Positions 24,601 to 35,804 of a stretch of DNA of 64,000 nt are shown piece by piece (the first letter of the stretch is position 1; the number at the start of each line of letters is the position of its first letter). Below the pieces are notes generated by a model. The model saw only the letters and a list, made by a program, of their open reading frames with translations, had not been told where the DNA came from and made no database searches. Source of the stretch: Podochytrium sp. JEL0797 (Eukaryota; Chytridiomycota; Chytridiomycetes; Chytridiales; Chytriomycetaceae); contig JADGJG010000028.1 of NCBI GenBank assembly GCA_027596195.1, forward strand, positions 1 through 64,000, given 5' to 3'. A program made the translations under genes and the position numbers.

Positions 24601-24781
24601 TAAGAGAACGGAAGGGGTGTTGCTGTTGCATGTGAAGGGGAATGTTGTGCAGAGTTATACGTCGTTTTGGGAGGTGGTGAAGGGGGAGCATGATGCGGTT
24701 CTGTTGGAGGGGGTGGTTGGGGTGGAGGAGGTGGCGGGGTTGGTTGATAGGTGTTGTGTGGAGAATATGCGGGTTGTGTGA
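21690..24781 (+). CDS. COG3: Conserved oligomeric Golgi complex subunit 3
   Basis: Multi-exon gene for a Golgi tethering-complex subunit (Sec34 family). The N-terminal part has the family hallmark FLGWFATLEKQMEEEREQNYW, followed by coiled-coil helices (SLLKDQQDLEILSQDIQDRL, FVPMLARLDDALTFVEKH). Exon 3 includes YRMKFRQCITRGLTLIKIYF. Later blocks WYPTLQKALYILGKLYRAV and the spliced DGHLFLIKNLLTLRDQISPF are diagnostic for COG3. The protein ends VDRCCVENMRVV. About seven short introns interrupt it; the first boundary (about 22094-22135) is not certain because the obvious GTAAC donor does not join in frame. AATAAA overlaps the stop codon. COG3 works in lobe A of COG, in retrograde intra-Golgi transport. 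It converges on the receptor at 24868 with 86 bases between stops. Confidence 0.88.
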
Positions 24782-24867
24782 ATAAATATGGGATGAGACT
24801 GCATATCTGAGCAGCAGAACTATCTATCTCATTTTGCTTGGAACCTATCTTGTTTTATGCAAAAAAT

Positions 24868-27800
24868 TTATTCTTCTTCCCATTTTTTCACTATTCGTTG
24901 AACACGATCGCAGAATTCAAAGGCCTCAGTTGGAGATCCAAACTCCAACGCGAGATCATAATCCCCCTTCGAATGCCCACCGCCTTTGGAAGACCAATAA
25001 ACTCGAATCTGCACCTTTTTCAAAACAATTTCGGCCTTTTCATGGCCTATTCCAGTGTCCTTTAAACCTTTGTAGTTATCAACAATTGGGAAGCACGAGA
25101 TTCTCTGTTGCGTTTCCACAGAGATCCAGCACCGCCTTCGCTCCGGAATCAAATGCAACGAAAAAACACCCTTGTCCCACTTTGACCATCCTATCAGAGG
25201 TTTTCTGGTTCTGAAAATGCACCGATTCGGCTAATTATATTTTGTGGTTATCGTTTCGTGCGAGGGGAAAAATGAATTTCACACTCACCATAAGGATAAA
25301 CAAATAATTCGGTTTCACTGGATGCGAAGGCCTCGTTAAATCCAAATTCTTTTGAATTGTAAGTTTCCGTAAACTAGCCAATTGAGGAGTGCGGCTCGCA
25401 CTAGATCGCAGCTTTTCTAGAAAAACAAATAATTCTCATTTGCCTTTGACTCTTTTTAAAAAATCATGTGAAAAATCCTCAAACCATTTCGCGTGGGCAC
25501 TAAACTGACTCTCTTGAGGGAATCGCTGATGCGTCTGGTTTGCGCAATGAGATTCGAGACGGCAAATCGCTCATCAAACGTCGCCCTCCAGACGTCATAC
25601 ACGCGCGAACCCATCATCGAACAGAGGATAAGGAGGATGGTCAAAAAGACGGTGAGACACCTCCGCAGGTCGTTGTATTGGTCGGTGTTCATTGGTAACA
25701 AGTAGATGACCCCAAAGGAAAGCACGCAAGTGAGGAATAAGACTGTCAGTTGAGAAGATTCATTCCAATTGTAAGACACGTTCGCACTTTGGAGGAAGGA
25801 AATGAGCGGCAGAATGGTGAGTGCGATTCCCATATTGTATGCGTACAAAGCGCATTCCACAGCAAAGCGCATAGAAGACAGTGGACTGTTTGAATTACCG
25901 CATTCAAAAACATCACAAGTCTCGAGTGAAACCAAATTCAAAACCGGGCTCGAAGAATACGTCCAAAGGGAAAGAAGCAAGATATCCAATCCAACCAAAA
26001 CAGCAATCAGGCAGTACAACTGCTTTTCAAGAACATCAATATTCATCTTCTCGTCCGCTCGAAATATGATGGCGACGTACAAATTCTTGACAATCAATGG
26101 GGAAAGCATGATAATGTAGCTTGAAACCAGAAGCCAGATGCGTATCGTACATAGTATAGCAGATGGACCTTGGATTTCCAAAAACAAAAGTCCAAATCCA
26201 ACGAGTGCTCCAAAAACCGCAACCATCGCGAAATTGACCCCAATGGATCGAACGAGAATATGTCTCCGATATCGGATCAAGAAAGCAAACGAAGCGAAGC
26301 AAAGAGTCACTCCAAATGCTCCTAAAAATATTATTACGCCCGGTTTCGATGTTGCGAGAGTGAAAATTTGGTTTGACTCGTGATAGGATCCATCTGGCGG
26401 CGGAATAGATGAGCCTGTGGAATGAAAACTGGTGAGGATCTCATATAAACGATCTTTTCTTACCTCCGTAAAATATTGGACTCATTCCCGGATATAGAGT
26501 AAATTCAGTTGCATTCACATTCGTTTGTCCGAACGCGGTGAGATTGTTGTAATCACCCGTGTAGAAAAGCACTTGATACGGAGATGCCAAATCACCGTAT
26601 TGGTTGAGCATGACCGGATCTGTGATCAGGCCGTGGTAGCCGAGATTTTGAAACAGTGCGAAATTCATGTGTGATTGAAGTTTATGATTGGCCAGCATTT
26701 CAGAGGTGTAGCTTGCATTACGTTTCAGTAATCGGTCAAACCCCAGCAGCATCATCATCACGCAATCGAATTGAGGTGCAACATAAACGGACATGTCAGC
26801 TAAGCTATTTTGAACAAACGTAACTTTGTGTTATTTTCGATTTGGGGCTCCCTTCGACTCACTTGAAAACGCTGCTATTCGCTCCCGCGATATCCAAAAA
26901 GGTCTCATAGAATTCTTCAAAGAAGGGAGATGTGGTGTTTGGATATGGCGGCTGAACGAGCATAAACCCCTGCTGATCCTCAAAAGCAACGTTTGAAACA
27001 GTGTCCAGCGCGATAGGCGCGGCGCCCATCCAAACATAATTCTTTCCCACTAGCCCAAGAGATTTCATTCCTTGGTAGAGGGAATTCGAAAATGGAGTTT
27101 GAGCGCTCAAGATGAAATATCTTGCTCCGGAATTCTGGAGCAATATTTTCGCATATTCGAGATCTTTAGTTCCGAAATTTGTGGACAGCGAAACTAGAGC
27201 GGCAATTTTCATATTGTGGCGCTCCATCGATCCAATGATATCCAATGCAGCTAATCCGACGTGGTTAGTTAAATTTCGCCATATCTGCCACACGACTCAA
27301 CTGAATAGACCAAATTCGTCATCTTCTTGATAAATGATGGCTACTTGGGTCACATTCCAACTTTTCAAAATCTGGATCATGTGCTCCCCGAGTCCAAGAG
27401 CGGTGACTGTCCTCCAGAAATACGGATATTTGTTTTTATCACTCATCCTTGGAGACCCACTAGTAGCTGAGCAATACGGAATTTGATTGAGAGATAAGGC
27501 CTCTGCTGGACCGCTGTTATCCAAGCTGTTACTCGCACTACCTTCATCGTTTCGCGCCGCACATACCTTGTCGTAGTTGAATATTCGTTTCCAATAACAG
27601 CAATCACGTCCGGGCTATTATTGGTGATATCTTGAACCATGATGGACATCGCGAAACCCCCAGACGCGCCAACATAATCGCTCAACACGTCAGGATACCA
27701 AACGCCACAGTCCGAAAATCGTTTAATATTCACATGGATATTGGGAAGAATATCAGGCGACTCATTGATCAGCTGAACTGCTGCGAGCGACCCAATATCG

Positions 27801-27952
27801 GGAAAATATGTGTATCCGGCCCACGACGTGGATTGTGCGAGCGAAGTCGGCCCGTCGATCGTAAAGTTCGTGACGATGGAACCGTTGGTTTGAACATATT
27901 GAAAGTCGCAATAGTTGCCAATCAGACCAAGGGTGATATTGCGTAGCTTCAT
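24868..27952 (-). CDS. Class C GPCR-like receptor, subfamily C (stop before the C-terminal domain)
   Basis: Receptor starting at ATG 27952 (MKLRNITLGLIGNYCDFQYV). The ectodomain is intact across introns: FSDCGVWYPDV, NQIPYCS, YPYFWRTVTALGLGEH, QNSGARYFILSAQTPF, FDCVMMMLLGFDRLL, FGQTNVNATEF, FYGG. The seven-helix exon (25456 to about 26415) has LCTIRIW...PLIVKNLYVA and RRCLTVF. Paralogues at 47106 and 54458 splice from FHMIYLRVKE into a C-terminal domain. Here the sequence reads FHMIF and then TAA (25456-25458). The PH-like exon (24868-25190, LIGWSKWDKGVFSLHLIPE) remains open downstream. So this copy may make a receptor without its tail, use a different splice, or contain a homopolymer error (the TAA lies in a T/A run). 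Confidence 0.82.
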
Positions 27953-28119
27953 CGCGTTTCTTGGCGGAGCGGATCTTGCCTGGAGATTTTCCAGCGATTT
28001 TCTAATTTCTTGCAAATCTCAAACCCGCCTTAACCAAAAACAACGGGATCCCAGTAAAACACACAATTGGTATTTTGGTGAATACCATTTTACCTAATTG
28101 ACTTTGACCACGAGTCTCC

Positions 28120-28300
28120 ACTGGTCGGCGACTCGATTGACCACCGATTTCGTTGTACTCTCCGTGGGGTACCACTCGAAAGCAGAAATGCAAACGCAAA
28201 GGACGGAAAAGAAGGCGAGGTTGAATAGAAGGATTGCATTTTCGAGAGCACTGGAAGAACCATTCCATGTACACGCGTAAAACGAATTTTTCAAAAAAAA
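28120..28300 (-). pseudogene. Receptor relic in the HDAC 5' region
   Basis: On the minus strand the sequence reads NSFYACTWNGSSSALENAIL and then FSVLCVCISAFEWYP, matching the loop and helix 5 of subfamily A receptors (NSFYACASNGTSSAIEIAIL). It is a fragment of about 180 bases that fills most of the 358-base gap between the divergent receptor and HDAC starts, ending about 10 bases before the HDAC ATG. Confidence 0.75.
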
Positions 28301-28310
28301 CTTCAAAAAA

Positions 28311-29998
28311 ATGAGCGAGTGGTCCAAATCCACCGGCCCTGGTCCTTCGTCGCAGCTCAACGTCAACCTGACCGCCAGCAACAAGGAGAAGGTGTGCTAC
28401 TTTTATAACGAGACAACGGCCAAGTTCCACTACGGCGAGGGACATCCGATGAAGCCAGCGCGGATGGGGTGAGCGATTTGTTTTTATTTTAAATAAATAA
28501 ACTAACGGTAACCAGCCTCGCACACAACCTCATCGTTGGCTACGGCCTCCACAAGAAGATGCACTGCTATACCCAGCGAAGGGCCACCGAGGCCGAAATG
28601 ACCGAATTCCACTCCGAGGATTACATCGAGTTTCTGCGTAGAGTGACCCCAGACAACGCAAACGCATTCTCAAAGTTTCTGGCGCGTTTCAACGTGGGCG
28701 TCGATGACTGTCCCGTCTTTGAAGGGCTGTACGACTTTTGCCGGCTGTGTGAGTTAGTTTATTTTTATTTTTTATTTTTTACTGAAGGATTCCAGCTGCC
28801 GGTGGTTCCATCGAGGGCGCGAGGAAGCTCTGCTCTGGTTCCGATATTGCCATCAATTGGAGTGGAGGTCTGCACCACGCGAAAAAGTTTGAGGCCAGCG
28901 GATTCTGTTATGTCAACGACATTGTGCTCGGCATTCTGCAGCTGCTCAGGATACATCCGCGTGTTCTCTATATCGACATTGATGTCCATCACGGCGATGG
29001 TGAGCTTCCATTCCCGATGGGGTGCGGTTATCTTACTCGAAGAACATTCAGGCGTCCAGGAGGCTTTTTACCAAACGGACCGCGTCATGACGTGCTCTTT
29101 CCATCGATATGACGGCTCCTTCTTCCCTGGAACGGGATCCTTGGACGAAACTGGAATTCGTGCTGGAAAGAAATACGCCGTCAACGTGCCTCTGCAAGAG
29201 CATATTGGTATTTTTCTTCTCGACCTTCTAACTGCGTTTCACTGTCCTAGGGCTGAAATTTGCTGAATTCAGACGACGCGTCGTACGCTTACATTTTCGA
29301 AAGAGTGATGCAAAACGTGATGGACACATTCCAACCCACCGCCATTGTTCTCCAATGCGGGGCCGATTCTCTTGCCGGTGACCGTCTCGGCAGTTTCAAC
29401 CTCAGTGTGAAGGGCCATGGCGCATGTGTGGCGTTTATGAAAAAGTTCAAAGTGCCAATGTTGGTTTTGGGAGGAGGCGGGTATACCATTCGGTGAGACT
29501 CGCGTCGCTTTTTTAATTTCAGGCTTGGGGATCACTTATACCGACTCGCATTCATTCAGAAACGTGGCCCGCGCATGGTGCTACGAAACCTCCGTCTGCA
29601 CCAACACAGACCTCCCCAACGACCTCCCCCAAAACCAATACTACCAACACTACGGGCCCGATTTCCGTCTCCACAGCAACAATGTGGACCGCAACGCCGA
29701 AAACGCCAACACGCGGCAATACCTGGATCAGATCCGCATCGCCATTGCCGAGAATTTGAGACACTTGAACCACGCGCCGAGTGTCGCCATGAATGAGATT
29801 CCTGGGGAGTTGGATGCGTTTGATCCCGAGAGTGGGGGGTGGGATGTAGATGCTGTGGATGATGGAGATGCGGAGATGAGGGTGGATCAGGCGGGGTGGG
29901 GGAATAGTGCGGCGGATCGGTTGAGGAGGGAGGGGAAGGAGAGTGTTTTGCAGGATGATAGGGAGATGTATGATGGTGATCACGACCACGATCACTGA
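28311..29998 (+). CDS. Class I (RPD3/HDAC1-type) histone deacetylase
   Basis: Six exons (28311-28468, 28516-28748, 28796-28999, 29052-29207, 29273-29492, 29560-29998) give 469 residues. The zinc-dependent deacetylase fold is complete: [38 protein letters not shown] (tandem catalytic His), [10 protein letters not shown] (zinc ligands), [36 protein letters not shown] and [19 protein letters not shown] (catalytic Tyr segment in a class I context). The C-terminal 100 residues are acidic and end with a His/Asp run, HDHDH. The enzyme would remove acetyl groups from histone tails in Sin3- or NuRD-like complexes in the nucleus. The start is the first ATG, next to an A-rich leader. A decayed copy of exon 3 lies at about 35636-35735. 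Confidence 0.95.
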
Positions 29999-30575
29999 TT
30001 ATGAACACTGATTTGACATGTTTCGATGGGGTTTGCGTCGGATCACAGGGGGGGGGGTGGGATATTGGTCGGGAGTGCGTTGTATTTTGAGAATATAATA
30101 GCTGTATTTTTAACTGATTTCTAAAATGATTTATTTCTCTTTCCTTGACGATCTTGTCTGCTGTGCGCTTGAGCACGATGGCCCGCGCGCGTTTTGCTCG
30201 TCATTGCTGCGCCCGAACGCGCGGACGATGGAGGTGTTGGTGGAAGCGGCCGAAAGGAGAGTTGCGCAGCCGGCGGGGGTTGTTGACGCGTTGAAAGTGC
30301 GTGTGATGAAGGTTTCGAGGCTTGTTCTGGTTGGAACATATCGAATCACAACATCATTCTCACTGATTGATTTGCATGGTGCAAACATCTTCTTACACGC
30401 GACGTGTGACTACCCTACCCAAATTGTGCCGCCTGACATACAGAGTGATTTAAATTTTAGAAACAGACAGTGAACTCCTAATAATGGGAGTTAATTGGAG
30501 TTTCATATGCGCGGGATTTTCTTCAAAGGCACAGGTCTGAAGTTTTGTGTCCTTGGATTTTCTCGCCCCAAACAC
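29999..30575. other. HDAC 3' region and spacer
   Basis: A G-rich run lies near 30048-30058. Short frames exist on both strands (30126-30473 plus, 30131-30388 minus); neither has a recognisable motif or a convincing exon structure, so no gene is called. The minus frame (starting MFAPCKSISENDVV) has the more protein-like composition. Confidence 0.35.
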
Positions 30576-31599
30576 ATGGCCTCCTCACTGACGGCCACTC
30601 TGCCCACCGAGGTTCTCGTGCTCATCTTCAAGGCAGCACAGCCTGCATTCGTCTCATACAGCAATGGAGCCGAGCTCTTCCGCCTCTGATGGAGCTGGAT
30701 CGCACAAGCCGCCGCATCCTCGCTCACACGGCCACCCTGTGGGCTCGCATGGGATCGGGGTGGACCTTTTCTATGCTGCAAGTGTTGGGTCCTGTGCTTT
30801 CGGTGCAATGTTTGAAGTGCGTCCCGGAACTCTATCCGTCAGACCACGCGGACCCGGCCACGAGCAGGAGGGCGAAAAATCGAGGAAATCAACATGGGCC
30901 TCTATTCCTTAAACGTGGGACGCCTGGTGGACTTGTTGAAGCGCGCGCCTCCGCTGCAACTGCCCCTCCTCCGATATATCAATCTGGACGTACGAGACTG
31001 GGAGGCTAACTCGCAACATGACCAAGTTATTCAACTCACGAACATGCTTCTTCTTCCGTGAATCCATCTAAAATCACCGTGTTTCCCAAGTCTTGTCCGC
31101 GCTGTGAATCCCATTATGCAGTCTCGTACCCATCCGACGACCCGTACGCCAAGCTTTGCCACAGACGCAACGCGAAACTTGCATTTCTTTGTCCGTGCAT
31201 GGAGGCATCCTCCGGGACTCCTCAGTTTTGCGATTGCGACAATTGGAGTTACTGTGAAGCTGTGTTTTGCTCGGACTGCGCGCGTCCGGGGTGTAATGTT
31301 TGCGGACAAGCTGTGTTGTGCCATCCGAGCGCTACGAGCATTTGGTGTGGGGGGTTGATTGTGATCGGTACTGTTGGCGCGAGAAATGCTTGGATTCGGT
31401 CCCGTGGACGGTGTGTGCTGGATTCTATACGAGTCGTTGCTCCCCGTGTCAGGATGATGCTGATGGGGATTTATGTTGTGGTGAATGCAGCGTGTGGAAT
31501 TGCGGAGAGGAATACTGTCTCCGCGATTGGACCGAGTGCTTGGAGTGTGAGGAACTTTTCTGTCCAGACTGTCAATGCGACTGTGCTGATTCGGATTGA
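30576..31599 (+). pseudogene. Broken F-box / Cys-rich protein gene
   Basis: The ATG at 30576 opens MASSLTATLPTEVLVLIFKAA, a good F-box first half, and stops at TGA 36 residues later. A second frame continues with ELDRTSRRILAHTATLWARM, the usual F-box second half. A third reads GRLVDLLKRAPPLQLPLLRY (LRR-like) and ends at 31060. The next frame carries CPRCESHY, CDCDNWSYCEAVFCSDCARPGC; another ends CGEEYCLRDWTECLECEELF-CPDC. Together these look like one F-box protein with a Cys-rich zinc-binding C-terminus, cut by at least three frameshifts. Introns could rescue one of these, but no donor/acceptor pairs fit all. F-box proteins recruit substrates to SCF ubiquitin ligases. Confidence 0.5.
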
Positions 31600-31761
31600 A
31601 AAGAATTTGTTGGATATAATGATAAATTTCCCCATTTTCAATAAATATCGTCTGTAGCGGCCTCGTATCGGAACGCAACGCAAGGTTGCTTCGAATTTCA
31701 AACCCGGGCACCACAAACCACGGCATTCTATTCCCGATTATTTCTGCAAAAAAAGTAAGAT

Positions 31762-34700
31762 CTATTCCTGAATATGCGAAATTGAATTCTCATTATCGAC
31801 ATCCATCCAAGCAATGAATTTTTGCATCCCCATCTCGTCTGCAAATTCGAGTTGAACCACCATTCTGACCGCTGCAGGGTCAAGAAATTCAAGCATCAGT
31901 ATCGATTCAGATTTTGAAATTTGGACAGCCTTCAAAGCAAAGGCAGTCGCGTTTTGAATCGAGAGGAAGAGAACCCATGTTCTGTCGCGATGATGAAGGC
32001 GGAGCACTTCCGTCCTGATCCATGAGTTGAAAAGAAGGCTGCGCTTAAGTTTTTGACGACATGGAAAGACGCCCTATAAAAGTGGGTAGCTCTTAAGAAC
32101 GGAGCGCAAAAACCAAATCAAAAACACTTACCAATGATTTTGCTTTCACCGCAACACGTTCTTTCCCTGCATCCCCCCACTTCAACTTTCTGAAAACTTT
32201 GATATCAAGTTTCCCAGCACCTCCACTCGAGCTGCGCGTTCCCAAATTCGGAAACATGCCCGACCCAGACCCTCGCATACTCGAGATTCCAAAATCCTCC
32301 ACAGTAGTGCTCGCCTTCCTCAAAGCCGGGTTGGCGAAACTCAATTTCATGCTAGCTCGTTCGGCGGTTTTGAGAAAGAGCTTGCGGTTCTGATCAGCGA
32401 GGTAGATTGTGAATGCTTTGGGTATGTAGATGCATCCCATGGTTGCGCTCGCGAGGAGCCAGGTTGTGCCTACTTGGAGTAGGAGCATGGATGCGGTTGT
32501 GTCTGTGCCGCTTACAAGGAGTAATGGAACCACCACGACTCCGGCTACCGTGAACGTGGACACAATGAGACTCGTGAAGGCACTTTCACCAGTGAAACTC
32601 TCCACGTCTCTTGTGAGGAGAGTATAGACAATCGCCACAACGAGAAGGGTCACGTTGTAGACAAAGAGGGGCACGGTGGCCGCGTTGGAGGTGGACCCGT
32701 TCGAACACGTCATGATATATTGCGATAAACTGCTCTGCTTGACAGGAACCACAACGTGAGGTGTCTTGATATGCCACGATGATAAGAGCACGACTTCTCC
32801 CGCTGTGATGGCAATCACGGGAATCAAAATCTGGGTCCACGTGTTGAACCCCTTGTTCACTTTCTGGCCGCTCAGAATGAGGCGGTAACTCATTTGCATT
32901 TTGGGAATCACGCTAGCGATGATCAGGCAGAAACCCAACAGCTGCATCCAAATGCGGGTTGTGCAGGTCGAGGGAGTCGGGCTTGCGTAAAAAAAGAAGA
33001 TGGAGATGCAGAGCATGGTAGATCCAGTTGTGATGGGAATCAGAAATGCGAGGGTGGTTCGTTTCATTGTGGGCATGTCTCGGAAATGAAAGAGGAATCC
33101 GATGGCGGCGATGCATTCGATCGTTCCGAAAATGAAAATAAGCAAAATGGCGAGGCCGGTTGATGATTTTGAATCGAAAATGAGCTCGGTGACCAGAATG
33201 ACGCGAGGACCGTCGGGAGGCGGGATTGAGGAGCCTGGAATTTTTTATTTAGCGCAAAAATTGCAAAAACGATGAATGGCTCACCTCCATTGAAAACAGG
33301 TCGCGTTGTGTCGTTCAAATACGTGAATGCAGTCCCTAGCATGTCTGTTTGACCAATCACTGAGAAGGTAAATAGTGAGACAGTTGAAAAACTGAAGTTG
33401 TCAATGTTATCAGCAAACCAGTCGTGTTCAGATAATCTCCAGTAAAATAGGCGACCAAATACGGCATATTGAGGTCTCCGTCCTTGTTCAAAACAACTGG
33501 CTGAGCAGTCAAACCATTGTAGCTCAAATTTTGGAACAACGTGAAATTCATTCTATCATGCAATTGCCTCGAAGCCAGCATCTCTGGAGTCAACGACGAA
33601 TTCGACCTCAATATCTACAACGAATGAAACTATGTTAAACCGTACTTCATCGAATACCAACCTTATCAAAGCCCAAAAGCATCATGGTCGCGCAGTCAAA
33701 AGTCGCTTCGAGTCCTTGCTGCCCAAACCATTCGAAACTGAAGTCTGAACTTGACACTCCCATGATGTTGAGGACAGTATTGTACCACTCTCTTTCGAGG
33801 CTCGTGGTGGTGCTTGTTTGTTGATTGTACAGAATGAATAGTCCCGGATATGCGGCAAAAGTGGAGGCCATCCCGACAACTAAAAAAATCGTTTTCAGCG
33901 AGATGGAACCAACATCTTGTTTACTTAACGATTCGATATCTCCGATAAGATTGTGGAACCCGAAGCATATGTGACCCACACATATTCCGGGCCAACAAGT
34001 CCGCAGGAAGCCATTGCAGAATAGATTTGACTCATGAAGTCAGTTTGCCCAGAGATGATGAAGTAGCGTGCATCAAGCTGATGAAGGACAGCACACGCGT
34101 AATCCAAGGAATCATCTGATATCACTGATGGGATTCCAACTGCTTGCAGGAGCGACACGCCGTTCATTTGCATTGCATCCATTATATCCATTGCGACTGC
34201 GCCGAGAATAATTTAGGTATTCGCGTCGAATATTAAGACCAACTCACATTGCGAACTCATGTTATCGTCTTGTTCAAAAATCATTGCATATCGTCGAACA
34301 CTCCATGTCTTGAACAGCTGGTACATGTGATTTCCCAATCCCATCGACGTCACTGGTCTCCAGAAATAGGAAAACTTTGATTTATTAGACAGACTCGGCG
34401 ACGTGGAGCAAAACGACGCGTATGGAATCTGAGCGACTGAAAATTCTTGGGCTGGGCCCGTAGCCGTGGTTGAATATTCACAACCGACAACCCCCAACAC
34501 GTCTGGGCTGTTTTCAATGATTTCGATTCCTGTGATTGCAGCGGCGTATCCTGCTGTGTGGCCCCTGAAATCTCGTTCGACGGTTGGCCAGTACGCGCCA
34601 CAATCGGTAAAGCGTTTGAGATTTACGTGCACGCCAGGCAGGATGTTTGGATTTTGGTTCACCATTTCGATCGCAGCTAGTATAGATATATCCATGAGAT

Positions 34701-34851
34701 ACATGTATCCCGTGATGTCGTTCCAGTTGTACAAGTTCGCGTCGTATCGGGTAGTGAAATTTGACACAACGGAGTGGTGGACTGTCACATGAGGCAAGTA
34801 ACAATACCATGCAATAAATCCCAACGTGATGTTGACAGAAGCTGCGCTCAT
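31762..34851 (-). CDS. Class C GPCR-like receptor, subfamily D
   Basis: Intact receptor starting at ATG 34851 (MSAASVNITLGFIAWYCYLPHV). The ectodomain shows FTDCGAYWPTV, GHTAGYAAAI, IPYASFCSTSPSLS, FSYFWRPVTSMGLGNHMYQL, LHQLDARYFIISGQTDF, FDCATMMLLGFDK and IGQTDMLGTAF. The linker exon ends PVFNGG and joins SSIPPPDGP. The membrane domain (about 32150-33230) has seven helices with STCTTRIWMQL and IPKMQMSYRLIL in place of the KN motif. The tail domain is split: KSL at 32128, a short GT-AG intron, then GVFPCRQKLKRSLLF and a PH-like end (HHRDRTWVLFLS...FIAWMDVDNENSI). This subfamily is well separated from A, B and C. Its tandem neighbour at 35805 is damaged. Confidence 0.88.
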
Positions 34852-35633
34852 GTTGGACAAAGTGTAAAGTAGGTTGGTTTAACGGAAACAAGAGATTTTC
34901 ACAGGGATGCAAGATTTTCATCAGATAAACCGGCTTGACACCCGCTTGAGGTATTATTTCAAATAGAAATGGGGGGCACTGCACCGCCAACTGCATTTAG
35001 AATGGACCGCATGAATACCTGACCAACTTAACTGCACAAGATGAAGAAAAAACTTCTTGCCCGAGGGTTAGATAGCTCTTCAGACGCGTCCGGTACTTGA
35101 TTAATCCTGCGAATCTCGAACTCCTTCGCCTCCCGTCAAAGACTTACAAATCTCCTTGATCATTTGAATTGGCCACTGGTCCGCAGGCTGGCAGAACTCA
35201 GCTGTGTTGGGTGGAGAGAAACAGAGATTGACTCCGGAATCAGCCTCCGGCATTGGGCAGAGCACACCTGTCGTTCGTGTTGGTCGGCAAGTTTGGATGC
35301 CGCACAAGTTCCTTCTTTCTCTTCATTATGAACTCATGGAACAGCTTCATGTCCAAACGTCTTGCCCTTTATCCACAGCGATGAGAACGTGTGGCTGTTG
35401 TTGCAAATGAACACCGTGTTCGCGCGAAAATAATTGGATTGATCTGAGAGGGGTTCTCCCCAATAGAAAGAACCGAGGCCCACTCGCGCCGTAATCAACG
35501 TAGGAAGGCGGATCGATCACCAAAAGTGAAACGATTGGTTTGATATAATTCAAAATGAACTAGATAGATTTTCTCGTTTATGAAGAATTTTTGGATGGAT
35601 CGAATAAATATGGCGATAATTTTAAGTTAAAAG
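34852..35633. other. Spacer with an unassigned degraded coding stretch
   Basis: Between two tandem subfamily D receptors. On the minus strand (35101-35553) successive frames read LLVIDPPSYVDYGASGPRFF, MKLFHEFIMKRKKELVRH and FSPPNTAEFCQPADQWPI, each protein-like but in different frames with stops between. It looks like a decayed gene that I cannot identify. Confidence 0.35.
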
Positions 35634-35635
35634 AA

Positions 35636-35735
35636 TTCCAGCCGCCGGCGGATCCATCAGGAGGGTGCTAGGAAATTCTGCTTAGGCTTAGAAATTGCCA
35701 TTAATCGGATGGGCTGGAGCAGTACACCTCGACAT
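35636..35735 (+). pseudogene. Relic of HDAC exon 3
   Basis: About 100 bases match the intron end and start of exon 3 of the HDAC gene (28790-28890). The acceptor (ATTCCAG) and the segment coding for [20 protein letters not shown] are recognisable, with substitutions and stops. It is a non-functional scrap about 6.8 kb from the parent gene. Confidence 0.7.
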
Positions 35736-35804
35736 TCTATTCCCGGTTATTTCTACCAAACAAAACTATCGTGAAAATATATATTGATTGGGTTTAGACA
35801 ATAC

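Noticed and set aside
30126..30473. Plus-strand 115-codon frame after the HDAC gene, with overlapping minus-strand frames
   Set aside because: Neither strand gives a recognisable domain or exon structure; the choice of strand is arbitrary.
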